Below the pieces are notes generated by a model. That model was not told where the DNA came from, did no database searches, and saw only the letters and a program-made list of their open reading frames with translations. A stretch of 54,206 nt of DNA from Bacillota bacterium (lineage in GTDB: Bacteria > Bacillota > Bacilli > Bacillales > Cytobacillaceae). Below are positions 25,800-34,238 of the stretch, piece by piece. The translations under genes and the position numbers were made by a program. Every line of letters starts with the position of its first letter. Position 1 is the first letter of the stretch. The stretch lies in contig JAUZPL010000025.1 in assembly GCA_030705955.1 (NCBI GenBank), positions 1 through 54,206 of the forward strand, written 5' to 3'.

Positions 25800-26921
25800 T
25801 TAATTTGAAAATGTAATATCAATTAAAATAACTTCTGACCTACTCCCAATCCGAAGTGGTGGACCCCAAAAACCAAATCCAGAAGAAACAAATGTATGTA
25901 GCTGACTCTTTTGTAAATAACCCCAATCAAGTTCAAACATTTTTCGGGTGAATAAATGATTTGGTGCCATTTGTCCTCTATGTGTGTGACCGGATAACAA
26001 CAAATCTACATGATTCTTTTCTGCTTGCTTTAGTTCTGTCGGTTGATGATCCATTAAAATAATCGGATATTGAATATCAATATTTGTAACTAACTTTTCA
26101 ATAGTATCACGTTTAAAATCTGTTTTGTCTTTCCTTCCAACTAGATAAAAACTCTGATCTATTAAAATGGCTTCATCCTGCAGGATGGTGATGCCAATTC
26201 GTTTCATTTCCTTTAAAAATTTAGGAATACCGCCACCATAATATTCATGATTTCCAAGAACTCCATAGACGCCCAGTGGTGCAGATAATTTCGCCATTAT
26301 ATCTCCCATATTTTTGTCAATAAAAGGATTTGGATCATCATCAATGATATCGCCAGGTAAAAGGATTATATCTGGTTTCAGGGCATTTATCTCCCGGACT
26401 AGGCGATGAACATGGGAAACGCCTGATAATATGCCAAAGTGCATATCTGAAGCCATAGCAATTCTTAAATGTGAATAGCTAACTTTTTTAGGAATGGCTA
26501 TGGAATACTTGCGAACAATTGGGCTATAGGCGTTAAAAGTTCCAAAAATGTAGATAAGTATAAAGAGCATAAGAATGACTATACCTGTCCAAAAAATCAC
26601 AAGCTTTTCAGCTAATCCTAATGATGTGAGGATCCAAACGAATAAATCTGCAATTGGAAAAAACAGAATCGAATATTGAAAAATAGCAAACCAATGTGAG
26701 CCGATTAGTTTAAAAATAGTCCACTTTTTTAGAAAATGGCTAATAACATAGGAATAGGCTATCAAAATGAATAGCAGGCTGTAAAACCATGGATGTTCAA
26801 TGCTAAATATACCTTTTATCCAGACCCAGACATTCCACCCGATATAGAAAGTTAGTACAGAATAAATAATAAGAAAAAAGATTATACGAATGGCAATATT
26901 AAAATTAATTTTTTGATTCAA
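25800..26921 (-). CDS. Membrane-anchored metallophosphoesterase
   Basis: This 373-aa protein has four N-terminal hydrophobic segments (residues about 8-150) and a calcineurin-like phosphoesterase domain. The dimetal ligands are all visible: MASDMHFG (D and H), LPGDIIDDD (D), GVLGNHEYYGG (N and H), LMDHQP (H) and LSGHTHRGQ (GHxH). This arrangement matches the YkuE/YaeI-type membrane phosphodiesterases, some of which act on lipid-linked substrates such as UDP-sugars or isoprenoid carriers. The start is TTG 26921 after GGGGTG; an in-frame TTG at 26936 lies before that site. Confidence 0.9.
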   Translation of the reverse strand: MNQKINFNIAIRIIFFLIIYSVLTFYIGWNVWVWIKGIFSIEHPWFYSLLFILIAYSYVISHFLKKWTIFKLIGSHWFAIFQYSILFFPIADLFVWILTSLGLAEKLVIFWTGIVILMLFILIYIFGTFNAYSPIVRKYSIAIPKKVSYSHLRIAMASDMHFGILSGVSHVHRLVREINALKPDIILLPGDIIDDDPNPFIDKNMGDIMAKLSAPLGVYGVLGNHEYYGGGIPKFLKEMKRIGITILQDEAILIDQSFYLVGRKDKTDFKRDTIEKLVTNIDIQYPIILMDHQPTELKQAEKNHVDLLLSGHTHRGQMAPNHLFTRKMFELDWGYLQKSQLHTFVSSGFGFWGPPLRIGSRSEVILIDITFSN

Positions 26922-27010
26922 AACGAAACACCCCAAAAAAAATGGTATAGGTTGAGTATTTCATTTATATGGAAGGATGTCAAAAGAATTACAAAGTAAA
27001 AAATAGGGTT

Positions 27011-27121
27011 TTACAATCTGTCATCTTCCCAAAGTTTATAATAAAATTCTTCTAGCTCTGATTCTGTGCTTTTCACTATTTCTTCTAAATCTATTCCATT
27101 TAAATTTAAAGAATTATTCAT
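27011..27121 (-). CDS. Unannotated 36-aa acidic small protein
   Basis: ATG at 27121 on the minus strand lies 8 nt after TAGGAGGTTCC, one of the strongest ribosome-binding sites in the window. It opens a frame reading MNNSLNLNGIDLEEIVKSTE, then SELEEFYYKLWEDDRL. The product is acidic and predicted as one amphipathic helix. I do not recognise it. It lies between the metallophosphoesterase and the ECF sigma gene and reads away from the latter. Confidence 0.6.
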   Translation of the reverse strand: MNNSLNLNGIDLEEIVKSTESELEEFYYKLWEDDRL

Positions 27122-27323
27122 GTTTGTGGAACCTCCTAGTAAGCATTTTTAATAATATTTGTAAATTGTAACAAAATAAAGCAATAATGAATATCGAAAT
27201 ATTTTGACCTTTTTATTCTGAATTCGACAAACATTTTAATTTGCTTATATATCTACTTTATATTTATGTAAAATCATAATAAAAAATGTTATAAGATAAA
27301 AAGATTTGAAGATTTTTTTATTC

Positions 27324-27391
27324 GTTTACACTCTAAACAAAATAACTTCATTGCCCAGTTTCTACAAAAAGTGTAAACTAGGCATTTTTTT
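27324..27391 (+). promoter_or_regulatory. Candidate terminator with competing upstream arm
   Basis: TGCCCAGTTTCTACA (27352-27366) pairs with TGTAAACTAGGCA (27372-27384), with one mismatch and a 2-nt bulge, and then seven T residues follow. GTTTACACT at 27324-27332 is a perfect complement of AGTGTAAAC at 27370-27378 and would open that stem, as in an attenuator. No plus-strand gene lies upstream, so it may instead end a short RNA of about 100 nt. Confidence 0.4.
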
Positions 27392-27402
27392 GAAATAAAA
27401 TC

Positions 27403-27427
27403 GAAACATTTTATATGTCTTTGCGTC
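27403..27427 (+). promoter_or_regulatory. ECF-type promoter of the sigma/anti-sigma operon
   Basis: GAAAC (27403-27407) and CGTC (27424-27427) are separated by 16 nt, the typical -35/-10 pattern of Bacillus ECF sigma factors. It lies 33 nt before the sigma gene and suggests autoregulation. Confidence 0.75.
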
Positions 27428-27459
27428 TAATTAACGGTGTCAGGGAAGGAGAAAAATAA

Positions 27460-27990
27460 ATGGACATAACCGAGCAAACATTAGAGGGGCTTTTCCATGA
27501 TTATAGTACTTTGATTTATCGTTTTTTAGTACTGATGGTTAATAGCAGGGAAGAAGCAGAAGACTTAACTCAAGAAGTATTTATAAGAGCCTATAAAGGA
27601 TTGCCTAATTTCAAAGGAGAGTCATCATACAAGACATGGCTGTATACGATTGCTAGAAATATAGCCTATGATCATTGCCGTAAAAAGAAGACACTTCATT
27701 TTTTTAAAGGACTAGCACACCTAGAAAAAAATGAACCAGTACCAGAGGAAATATTAGCAAAGAAGGAGCAAACGCAATATCTGTACAAAGCTTTAGTAGA
27801 GTTAAAGCTTTCATATCGAGAAATCATTATTTTAAGAAAAATAAAAGGTTATCAAATTAACGAAACAGCAGAAATATTGGGCTGGTCGGAAGCAAAGGTA
27901 AAAACAACCCTGCATCGTGCCCTTAATGCCTTGAAAAATGAATTATTAAAGAAGGGGTTGAATAGTGATGATCAAGCCAATATTTTCTGA
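27460..27990 (+). CDS. ECF-type RNA polymerase sigma factor
   Basis: This 176-aa sigma-70 protein contains only regions 2 and 4. Region 2 (about residues 10-75) shows YSTLIYRFLVLM, EEAEDLTQEVFIRAYKGLPNF and SSYKTWLYTIARNIAYDHCR. Region 4 (about 115-165) shows LKLSYREIIILRKIKGYQIN and the helix-turn-helix ETAEILGWSEAKVKTTLHRA. It should direct polymerase to GAAAC/CGTC-type promoters, including its own. AGGGAAGGAG precedes the ATG. It overlaps the next gene, whose product is its probable anti-sigma factor. It belongs near the SigM/SigV/YlaC group, but I do not assign an orthologue. Confidence 0.93.
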   Translation: MDITEQTLEGLFHDYSTLIYRFLVLMVNSREEAEDLTQEVFIRAYKGLPNFKGESSYKTWLYTIARNIAYDHCRKKKTLHFFKGLAHLEKNEPVPEEILAKKEQTQYLYKALVELKLSYREIIILRKIKGYQINETAEILGWSEAKVKTTLHRALNALKNELLKKGLNSDDQANIF

Positions 27991-29080
27991 TGAAGAATTT
28001 CAAGATCTTAATTCTATAGATTTATCGAAAAAACAAAAAATTACGATATGGAGGAATTTGAATTTAAAAATAAAAAGAAGGAGAAAAGTTTCCTATCTAA
28101 AAAATTCTCTAATACTCCTTTCTACTTTGTTAATCGTTTTTATACTTTCAACAAATCTATTAAATAGAAATTTGAATAAACATCGGCAATCTGCTGCAAT
28201 TCAAAAAAATAAAATGGTAACGGCAAAGGAAAAACAATCTGCAATCTTGAAAAATCCGGAGCAGATTCTGAAAAAAAGTGATAGTGAACATTGGGAATTG
28301 ATTGAAAGGCAACGATATGATTTAGCGATTATTGAAAAAATAAATACAAATGCAAATCAAATTTCCATCGTTGTCACCAGGGAAAAAAGCTTTGGAGGCG
28401 ACGCTGATCCTTATGGGCCGGTTTTTAACCCAGATTCCAAAACAAGAGAATATAGATTAAAAACATCGGATGAAAAACAAACCTTGTATCTGAAGGGAAA
28501 GATGAAAGTATTACTAGCAGTTGGTCATTATGCCAATGGACAAGATCAGTTTTATGCTGCAGAGGTTCTATCATATAAGGATTCGAATGAGAAGTTTTAT
28601 AATCCACAAGGTCAGCTGGCTAATTTTAGGTTGTCTTCAGCAGTAAAGATGGTAAATGGAGAATTAGAAACAACTGATCAACAAATAAAAGAAAAACCTG
28701 ATAATCTAAATCTTAATAATCTAACAATGATCATTCCAACGAATTGGACGAAAAGAGGAAATGAAAATGAAATCTTTTTTGATGATAAATCTAAGCAAAC
28801 TGTAGGGGGTATCTCAATAGTAGGCTATTATGGAGATTTCAGTGCGGCACTGCCTAACCATAGCCAAATTTTGAAGACAGATAATGTAGAGGTAAGTTTT
28901 GGAAAAGGGAAAATTTTTACCCTTCTTCGTGATAACCCAGCGGCCTCGAACAATTCTAAAACTTGGAATGAAATACATGCTATATTACCAATTAATAAAA
29001 ATAATCTAGCATTGGATGTTTGGGTACAAGGAAATAAAGATATTCTTTTATCCATTTTAAAAAGTATACATTTAAAATAA
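27965..29080 (+). CDS. Probable membrane anti-sigma factor
   Basis: This protein of about 370 aa overlaps the sigma gene by 26 nt. Residues 1-40 form a charged cytosolic segment that would hold the sigma factor, followed by a single transmembrane helix (SLILLSTLLIVFILSTNLL). The external domain of about 300 residues is rich in Lys, Asn and Asp. Its last 130 residues (TMIIPTNWTKRGNENEIFFD to the end) resemble a small secreted beta-sheet domain. Topology and position are those of anti-sigma factors; no named family is clear. GTG 27965 and ATG 27968 are both possible starts after AAGGGG. Confidence 0.75.
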   Translation: MMIKPIFSDEEFQDLNSIDLSKKQKITIWRNLNLKIKRRRKVSYLKNSLILLSTLLIVFILSTNLLNRNLNKHRQSAAIQKNKMVTAKEKQSAILKNPEQILKKSDSEHWELIERQRYDLAIIEKINTNANQISIVVTREKSFGGDADPYGPVFNPDSKTREYRLKTSDEKQTLYLKGKMKVLLAVGHYANGQDQFYAAEVLSYKDSNEKFYNPQGQLANFRLSSAVKMVNGELETTDQQIKEKPDNLNLNNLTMIIPTNWTKRGNENEIFFDDKSKQTVGGISIVGYYGDFSAALPNHSQILKTDNVEVSFGKGKIFTLLRDNPAASNNSKTWNEIHAILPINKNNLALDVWVQGNKDILLSILKSIHLK

Positions 29081-29088
29081 ATTTACTA

Positions 29089-29130
29089 AAAAAGTAGTGC
29101 ACCCTAACTTGACATGCACTACTTTTTATT
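29089..29130. terminator. Bidirectional terminator between convergent genes
   Basis: AAAAAGTAGTGCA (29089-29101) and TGCACTACTTTTT (29115-29127) form a perfect 13-bp stem with a 13-nt loop and flanking A and T runs. Confidence 0.9.
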
Positions 29131-29132
29131 TT

Positions 29133-30383
29133 CTATTTGGTTACTGATTCAGGAACACGAGTAAGGATGTATCCGCCAATCACAAACAAAATGATTAAGC
29201 TAAAAACTCCGCTGCTTGTATTATGGGTTAATTGAGCTGTTAGACCTACTAGGAATGGACCTAAAATAGCCGCAAATTTATAAAAAATATTGTAAAATCC
29301 AAAAAACTCATTTGCTGATTCCTTAGGGACAAGTTTGGCAAAATAAGCTCGGCTTAGTGCTTGAATGCCACCTTGGGATGATGCTACAAGCATCGCTAGA
29401 ATCCAAAAATCTAATGTTGTTTTTAAGAAATAAGCATATGTACAAATAATGACATATACAAAAATACCAACAAGTAACATAGTTTTTCCTTTGAATTTTT
29501 CTGCAAGACGCCCGTATAAAAGAGAAAATGGTGCAGCAACAATCTGGGTAGCAAACAAAATAATTAGGAGGTTAGTTGAACTAATTCCTATGTCAGATCC
29601 ATAAGAAGTTGACATGGTTATAATGGTATCAACCCCATCTATGTAAAAGAAATAAGCTAAAAGGAATAGAAAAAGAGGGCGATAGGATTTTATACGTTTA
29701 ATGGTTCCAAGCATTCTTTTAAAACCGTTTGAAATAGGATGTGGTTCACGATGAATAAAATATACCTGATGTACATTTTTAAGCATTGGAATCGTAAATA
29801 ATCCCCACCAAAGAGCTGTGATAGCGAAAGCTAATTGACTTGCGGAGGTTACTGACAAAGGTAGGAGCTTTTTCTGAGATAAAATAATGAAAGCTATACT
29901 TATAACGAATGGAATCGTACTCCCAATATAGCCCATTGCGAAGCCTCTTGAAGAAATTCGATTCATTTTTACTTCAGTGGTTACATCTACAAGGAAAGCA
30001 TCATAAAAAATATTTGCACCACCAAACCCAATTACCGTCAAGACATAGCAAATTAATAGAATGAGCCATTGATTATTTGGAATAATGGAAAGGAACATTG
30101 TAAATAAAATGCCTAATGAAAAGAAAAAGGTGAAGAATCTTTTTTTATACCCTTGATAATCTGCCACTGTTCCAAGAATAGGTGCAAAAATTGAAATTAA
30201 AAGAGTAGCAAATGAATTAGCGTAGCCCCAAAAGGCTGTTGATGTTGAAGCAGCCATTCCAGCATTTGTGGCAGCTGCTTTAAAATACAACGGAAAAATG
30301 GCCGTCGTGATAAGAAGGGAATAGGCTGAATTTGCCCAATCATAGAAAACCCAGCTTTTTTCTTGTTTTGATAGTTTGCTCAT
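29133..30383 (-). CDS. UMF1-family MFS transporter
   Basis: This 416-aa protein has about 12 membrane segments. The opening KLSKQEKSWVFYDWANSAYSL is the diagnostic start of the UMF1/Atg22-like branch of the MFS (B. subtilis YxiO type). VADYQGYKKRFF is the motif-A-like loop. Substrates of bacterial members are unknown; the yeast relative exports amino acids from vacuoles. It starts after AGGGGGAAA. It is followed by the terminator at 29,089-29,130 and lies 28 bp downstream of the broken phosphatase-family gene, so the two were probably one transcript. Confidence 0.9.
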   Translation of the reverse strand: MSKLSKQEKSWVFYDWANSAYSLLITTAIFPLYFKAAATNAGMAASTSTAFWGYANSFATLLISIFAPILGTVADYQGYKKRFFTFFFSLGILFTMFLSIIPNNQWLILLICYVLTVIGFGGANIFYDAFLVDVTTEVKMNRISSRGFAMGYIGSTIPFVISIAFIILSQKKLLPLSVTSASQLAFAITALWWGLFTIPMLKNVHQVYFIHREPHPISNGFKRMLGTIKRIKSYRPLFLFLLAYFFYIDGVDTIITMSTSYGSDIGISSTNLLIILFATQIVAAPFSLLYGRLAEKFKGKTMLLVGIFVYVIICTYAYFLKTTLDFWILAMLVASSQGGIQALSRAYFAKLVPKESANEFFGFYNIFYKFAAILGPFLVGLTAQLTHNTSSGVFSLIILFVIGGYILTRVPESVTK

Positions 30384-30411
30384 TTTTATTTCCCCCTAGT
30401 TTTGAAAAATA

Positions 30412-31722
30412 CTAAATGGTTAAAAGTTCCTCTATTATTCTTCCATCCGTTAAACCAAGGCTGACGCCTAAAATACGTGCCAATGTTGGGCCTTCGTCAA
30501 CTAAACGAATGGACGGTAAAACAACATTTTTTTTAATACCATTTCCATACGCCATAAAAATAGTAGTATAGTTCTCTTTTTCAGGTGAGTATCCATGGGT
30601 AGAAAGCGTGTACTTTTTATTTGCATTCGTATCTGCTATTAAGATTTTTTTGATATATGAGCCAGTATAATCTTCTAGGAAGTAATAACCTCTTTTGGCT
30701 TCAGCCATAAATGTACAAGCTTTGTCAGCGCCTTTCTCAGCTGCCTCATGATTAGTTAATATTTTTTCAATACCAGAGTTTTGGTCATCTAGAAGTGAGT
30801 ATAATAGATGTTTAACCAATAAATAGGTTTCTTGGTCATTTTTATCTTTTAGATAAATATATGAAGATCCGTCACAACTTTTTGAATAAGCTTTCCAATT
30901 GATTATTTTCCCCTTTTTATTAACTGAAATAAGGTTATTCCTTTCAAAAAGAATATTTAGATGGATGGCATTATTTTCATCTAAAGCACTATGATCTCCA
31001 AGTACTACAATGGTTGAATGTTCTGTTAACCCACTTTCATTTAGAGCCTCCATGATCCTTCTAAGCCGATCATCATGACGATGAATTGCAGCAATTGCTT
31101 CATTCGAGCTGAATCCATGTGAATGTCTTTGTGAGTCTAAATCCGTAAAATGAACTAGAAGAAGGTTTGGTTTTTTTGTTTTAATGGTTTCGACTGCTGA
31201 TTCTAAAACAAATTTTTCTAATTCAGGCTGCCTTATGCCATTTCGAAGATGCCCAAATTTCTTATTCAGCTCTAATTGATAGAATGGACTTCCGTTCATT
31301 AAGGAAACTATTATTTGATTTTGCTAAAACCTATTTGGAAAAATTTCAGGCAGATTATAATCAATGTTCGCTTTACCAGTTACAGGCCAAAGCAGTGCAG
31401 CGGTTTTCATATTTGCCTTTTTAGCTTCATCATAAAGAGTAGTTCCCTTTATATAACGTCTTTCCCAAAACCAATCTGGTGATAGTCTTCCAGGCTGCAA
31501 AAAGGTATTATTGATTACCCCGTGCTTATTCGGATAATTCCCTGTCACTATTGAAGTATGACAAGGATACGTAACGGAGGGATATACGGTTTCAACATTT
31601 TTAACAAGGGCACCTTCTTGAAGTAATGTTTTAAAAGAGGGAAGTTCCTGAAGAATTGGTAAATCTAGTGCGGATAGACAATCAAACGAAATGACAATTA
31701 AATGTTCAGTAAGCCGGTTCAT
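30412..31722 (-). pseudogene. Alkaline phosphatase / phosphodiesterase-family gene with an in-frame amber codon
   Basis: Two frames, 31324-31722 and 30412-31299, are in the same phase and separated by one TAG at 31324-31326. Read through, they give a 436-aa protein of the alkaline-phosphatase superfamily (nucleotide pyrophosphatase/phosphodiesterase type). The N-terminal part has LIVISFDCLSALD (metal Asp) and VTYPCHTSIVTG (catalytic Thr). The C-terminal part has LVHFTDLDSQRHSHGFSS and VVLGDHSALD (metal Asp and His). The TAG follows EIFPNRF and precedes QNQ, where a Trp codon (TGG) would need one change. No ribosome-binding site precedes the ATG at 31299, so restart is unlikely. Confidence 0.82.
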
Positions 31723-32020
31723 ATAAAACCTCCTAAGGTGTATGGCACACAGGATACTATAATTTTACAACATAAAATTTCGAACAGCAGTCTATTTAAA
31801 ATTATTTTTATTTAATAAATAGAAGAATAAATGCAAAATTTTAAAAAGTATAAGCGAAAATTGTCGAAATTTAGTGCTTTTATCGATATACTAAGAACAA
31901 AACAGCTTTTTTCACTGGTAATAAGTAACAATACGTTTTTCTAGGAAAACAAGTATATTAATAGTAAGAAAGTGTTTGAAATTTTAAGCTATAAATTAAT
32001 CAATAAAGGCAGGTGAGAAA
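31723..32020. other. Divergent intergenic region upstream of the polysaccharide operon
   Basis: These 298 AT-rich bases lie between the broken phosphatase gene and the PelF-like gene. GGCAGGTGAG before 32021 is the ribosome-binding site. TTGTCG (31861) with GATATA or TATACT at 31885-31892 is a poor promoter candidate because the spacing or match is off. I see no c-di-GMP riboswitch motif, T-box or hairpin terminator. Confidence 0.5.
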
Positions 32021-33760
32021 ATGTCGAAGCTTTCAGTTCTCCTTACAACGGAGGGTACTTATCCTTTTCACCAAGGTGGTGTAAGTACTTGGTGTGATAT
32101 TTTGGTAAAGGAGCTTAATATGGTGGACTTTACAGTCTATAGCGTTATGACTGATCCATTTATCACACAAAAATTCCAACTGCCAGGTTCAACAAGTCTT
32201 TTAAAAATGCCGCTTTGGGGAACAGAAGAGCCTAGTGAACATTTGTCTACACCTTTTTCACTTGTATATTTACAAAAAAAACGAACAACGGTTAGTGTAG
32301 TCGAAAGCTTGTTTATACCTTTATTTAAAGATTTGATAAGTGAAATAATTAGACCTGAAAAGAATCCTGAACAATTTGGCATTATTCTTCATAGGCTTTA
32401 TAAGTACTTTCAGGAATATGAATATAAAGAAACTTTTAAATCAGAACTTGCATGGAATGTTTATAAATCATTTATTATAGAATCGATTAAACAGGAAGAG
32501 CTTAAGCTTGCACATCCTGACATTTATAGTCTTATTCAAAGTCTTGGATGGGTTTACCGTTTCCTAAATATAGTGAATACTACTGTACCAAAAACAAATG
32601 TTAGCCATGCATCGGCAGCAGCCTTTTGTGGAATTCCCTGTGTCATAGCTAAAATTGAACATAAAACTCCTTTCTTATTAACGGAGCATGGAGTCTATAT
32701 ACGAGAACAATATCTCTCGCTTTCAAAAAGAAAACTCTCAGCATTTCTGAATACCTTTTTGATTCGATTTATTCAATCTATAACAGCATTGAACTTCCAT
32801 TATGCTGACCAGGTTTCCCCGGTTTGTCATTACAATACAAGATGGGAAATGAAACTGGGGGTCCCAAAGGAAAAAATAGATGTTATTTATAACGGGGTAG
32901 ATACCAATATCTTCATTGAAGAGAATAAGATAGAGCGTATTCACCCAACAGTTGTATCAATAGCCCGAATTGACCCAATTAAAGATATTATTTCCCTGAT
33001 TAAGACCGCGGCGATTGTAAAGAAAAGGATACCAAATGTAAAATTTATTGTATATGGATCTGTCTCTGTACAAGAATACTATGAAGAGTGTCTTGAGTTG
33101 AGAAAAAAACTGCAGCTAGAGGAAACCTTTATTTTTGCAGGACATACAACAAATATGGTTGCAGCATACCATTCAGGTGATGTTGTTGCACTCTCAAGTA
33201 TTTCTGAAGCATTTCCTTATTCCGTTGTTGAAGCTATGATGACGGGAAAACCAGTAGTAGCAACAGATGTAGGAGGTATAAAAGAGGCCCTAGGAAACAC
33301 CGGGTATCTTGTCACACCCCGTGATTCTGAAGAATTTGCTTTAGCACTTACAAAACTGTTGAGTGATACTGCTTTAAGGCAATCTATGGGAAGAGAAGCT
33401 AGGGAGCGAGCATTAAATTATTTTACATTGGAAAAGGTTCTAGAACATCATTTAAAAAGCTATCTAAAACTTGCAACACATGCAAATGAACAAATCTCCG
33501 AGCGATATAAGATTGATTCCATTGATTCAAGACAGGAAATCAATTTACAAAGACTATACAGTGAAAAAGCGTATGCTTTATTTGAAAATGGATTTTATAA
33601 AGAAGCAATTGAACAATTTCGCTTAGCCATTCATGTTGACAAAACGGCACCAGCAGCGTTTGTTTTCCAATCTGAAATTGCCAAAGCCTATCATTTACTA
33701 GGGCAACCAGAGAAGTTTATTCAGGAAATCACACAGATGGAGCTATTACTTAAAATATAG
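32021..33760 (+). CDS. pelF: PelF-family glycosyltransferase (GT4) with C-terminal TPR-like tail
   Basis: This 579-aa cytosolic enzyme likely polymerises an exopolysaccharide from a UDP-sugar. The N-terminal LLTTEGTYPFHQGGVSTWCD is the hallmark opening of PelF (DUF3492 region), and TEHGVYIREQYLSL follows near residue 225. The GT-B C-terminal half carries VVSIARIDPIKDI, FAGHTT, and SEAFPYSVVEAMMTGKPVVA near residue 395 with the donor-binding Glu residues. Residues from about 507 (EKAYALFENGFYKEAIEQFR) look like a TPR pair absent from the 507-aa Pseudomonas PelF. It is the first gene of a twelve-gene operon in which all genes run the same way. Confidence 0.88.
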   Translation: MSKLSVLLTTEGTYPFHQGGVSTWCDILVKELNMVDFTVYSVMTDPFITQKFQLPGSTSLLKMPLWGTEEPSEHLSTPFSLVYLQKKRTTVSVVESLFIPLFKDLISEIIRPEKNPEQFGIILHRLYKYFQEYEYKETFKSELAWNVYKSFIIESIKQEELKLAHPDIYSLIQSLGWVYRFLNIVNTTVPKTNVSHASAAAFCGIPCVIAKIEHKTPFLLTEHGVYIREQYLSLSKRKLSAFLNTFLIRFIQSITALNFHYADQVSPVCHYNTRWEMKLGVPKEKIDVIYNGVDTNIFIEENKIERIHPTVVSIARIDPIKDIISLIKTAAIVKKRIPNVKFIVYGSVSVQEYYEECLELRKKLQLEETFIFAGHTTNMVAAYHSGDVVALSSISEAFPYSVVEAMMTGKPVVATDVGGIKEALGNTGYLVTPRDSEEFALALTKLLSDTALRQSMGREARERALNYFTLEKVLEHHLKSYLKLATHANEQISERYKIDSIDSRQEINLQRLYSEKAYALFENGFYKEAIEQFRLAIHVDKTAPAAFVFQSEIAKAYHLLGQPEKFIQEITQMELLLKI

Positions 33761-33803
33761 TAGGATTATCACTTTAAAAGGGATATTTTGGAGGGTGAAT
33801 TTA

Positions 33804-34238
33804 TTGACCTTAGAACGAAATATATACAAAAAAAGAGCTATCTTCGGTTATGACCCTAAAGAGATTAGAGAGCACTTACGATTAATGCAACATGAACACC
33901 AATTAAATATAAAGAAACTTGAAGAAAAACTTTTAAATGAAAAAGAAAAAAATCATAAGCTTAAACGAGAACTTGAAATAGAAAATCTTATGCTTTCTCA
34001 GATAAACCCTTTAGCACAAAATATTAATGAAAAACTATTTGAAGCTTTCAAGCTTCAAACAGAACAAATTTTAAATTTGAAAATAGAGTTAGAGGCAGAA
34101 GAAAAAAGGTTGCTTGAAATATTAGATAAAAAGCTTGAAGAAAAAAACTTGGCAAAGGCTAGCGTTGAAAAGTCTTTACACTATTTAAAATCCTTGCGCA
34201 ATCAACATTTTCATATTGAGAAAGAGTTGGGTAGGTAA
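33804..34238 (+). CDS. DivIVA-like coiled-coil protein
   Basis: This 144-aa protein starts at TTG 33804, 9 nt after GGAGG; a GTG at 33795 lies in the ribosome-binding site. Residues 8-30 (YKKRAIFGYDPKEIREHLRL) match the N-terminal membrane-binding pattern of DivIVA/GpsB proteins (GYDxxEVxxxL). The rest is a nearly continuous coiled coil (KKLEEKLLNEKEKNHKLKRE onward). DivIVA-type proteins sense membrane curvature and gather partners at poles or septa, so this one may position the polysaccharide machine. The domain call is by eye. Confidence 0.6.
   Translation: MTLERNIYKKRAIFGYDPKEIREHLRLMQHEHQLNIKKLEEKLLNEKEKNHKLKRELEIENLMLSQINPLAQNINEKLFEAFKLQTEQILNLKIELEAEEKRLLEILDKKLEEKNLAKASVEKSLHYLKSLRNQHFHIEKELGR

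Larger units (their letters stand above)
27122..27459. other. Intergenic region upstream of the sigma-factor gene
   Basis: These 338 AT-rich bases hold the ribosome-binding site of the 36-aa ORF (minus strand), a plus-strand hairpin with a T-run at 27352-27391, a segment (27324-27332) complementary to one arm of that hairpin, and the ECF-type promoter at 27403-27427. No further ORF is convincing. Confidence 0.6.

Noticed and set aside
31740-32020. Possible c-di-GMP riboswitch upstream of the polysaccharide operon
   Set aside because: None of the conserved aptamer blocks of class I or II could be found; c-di-GMP control, if any, is more likely through the HD-GYP protein.
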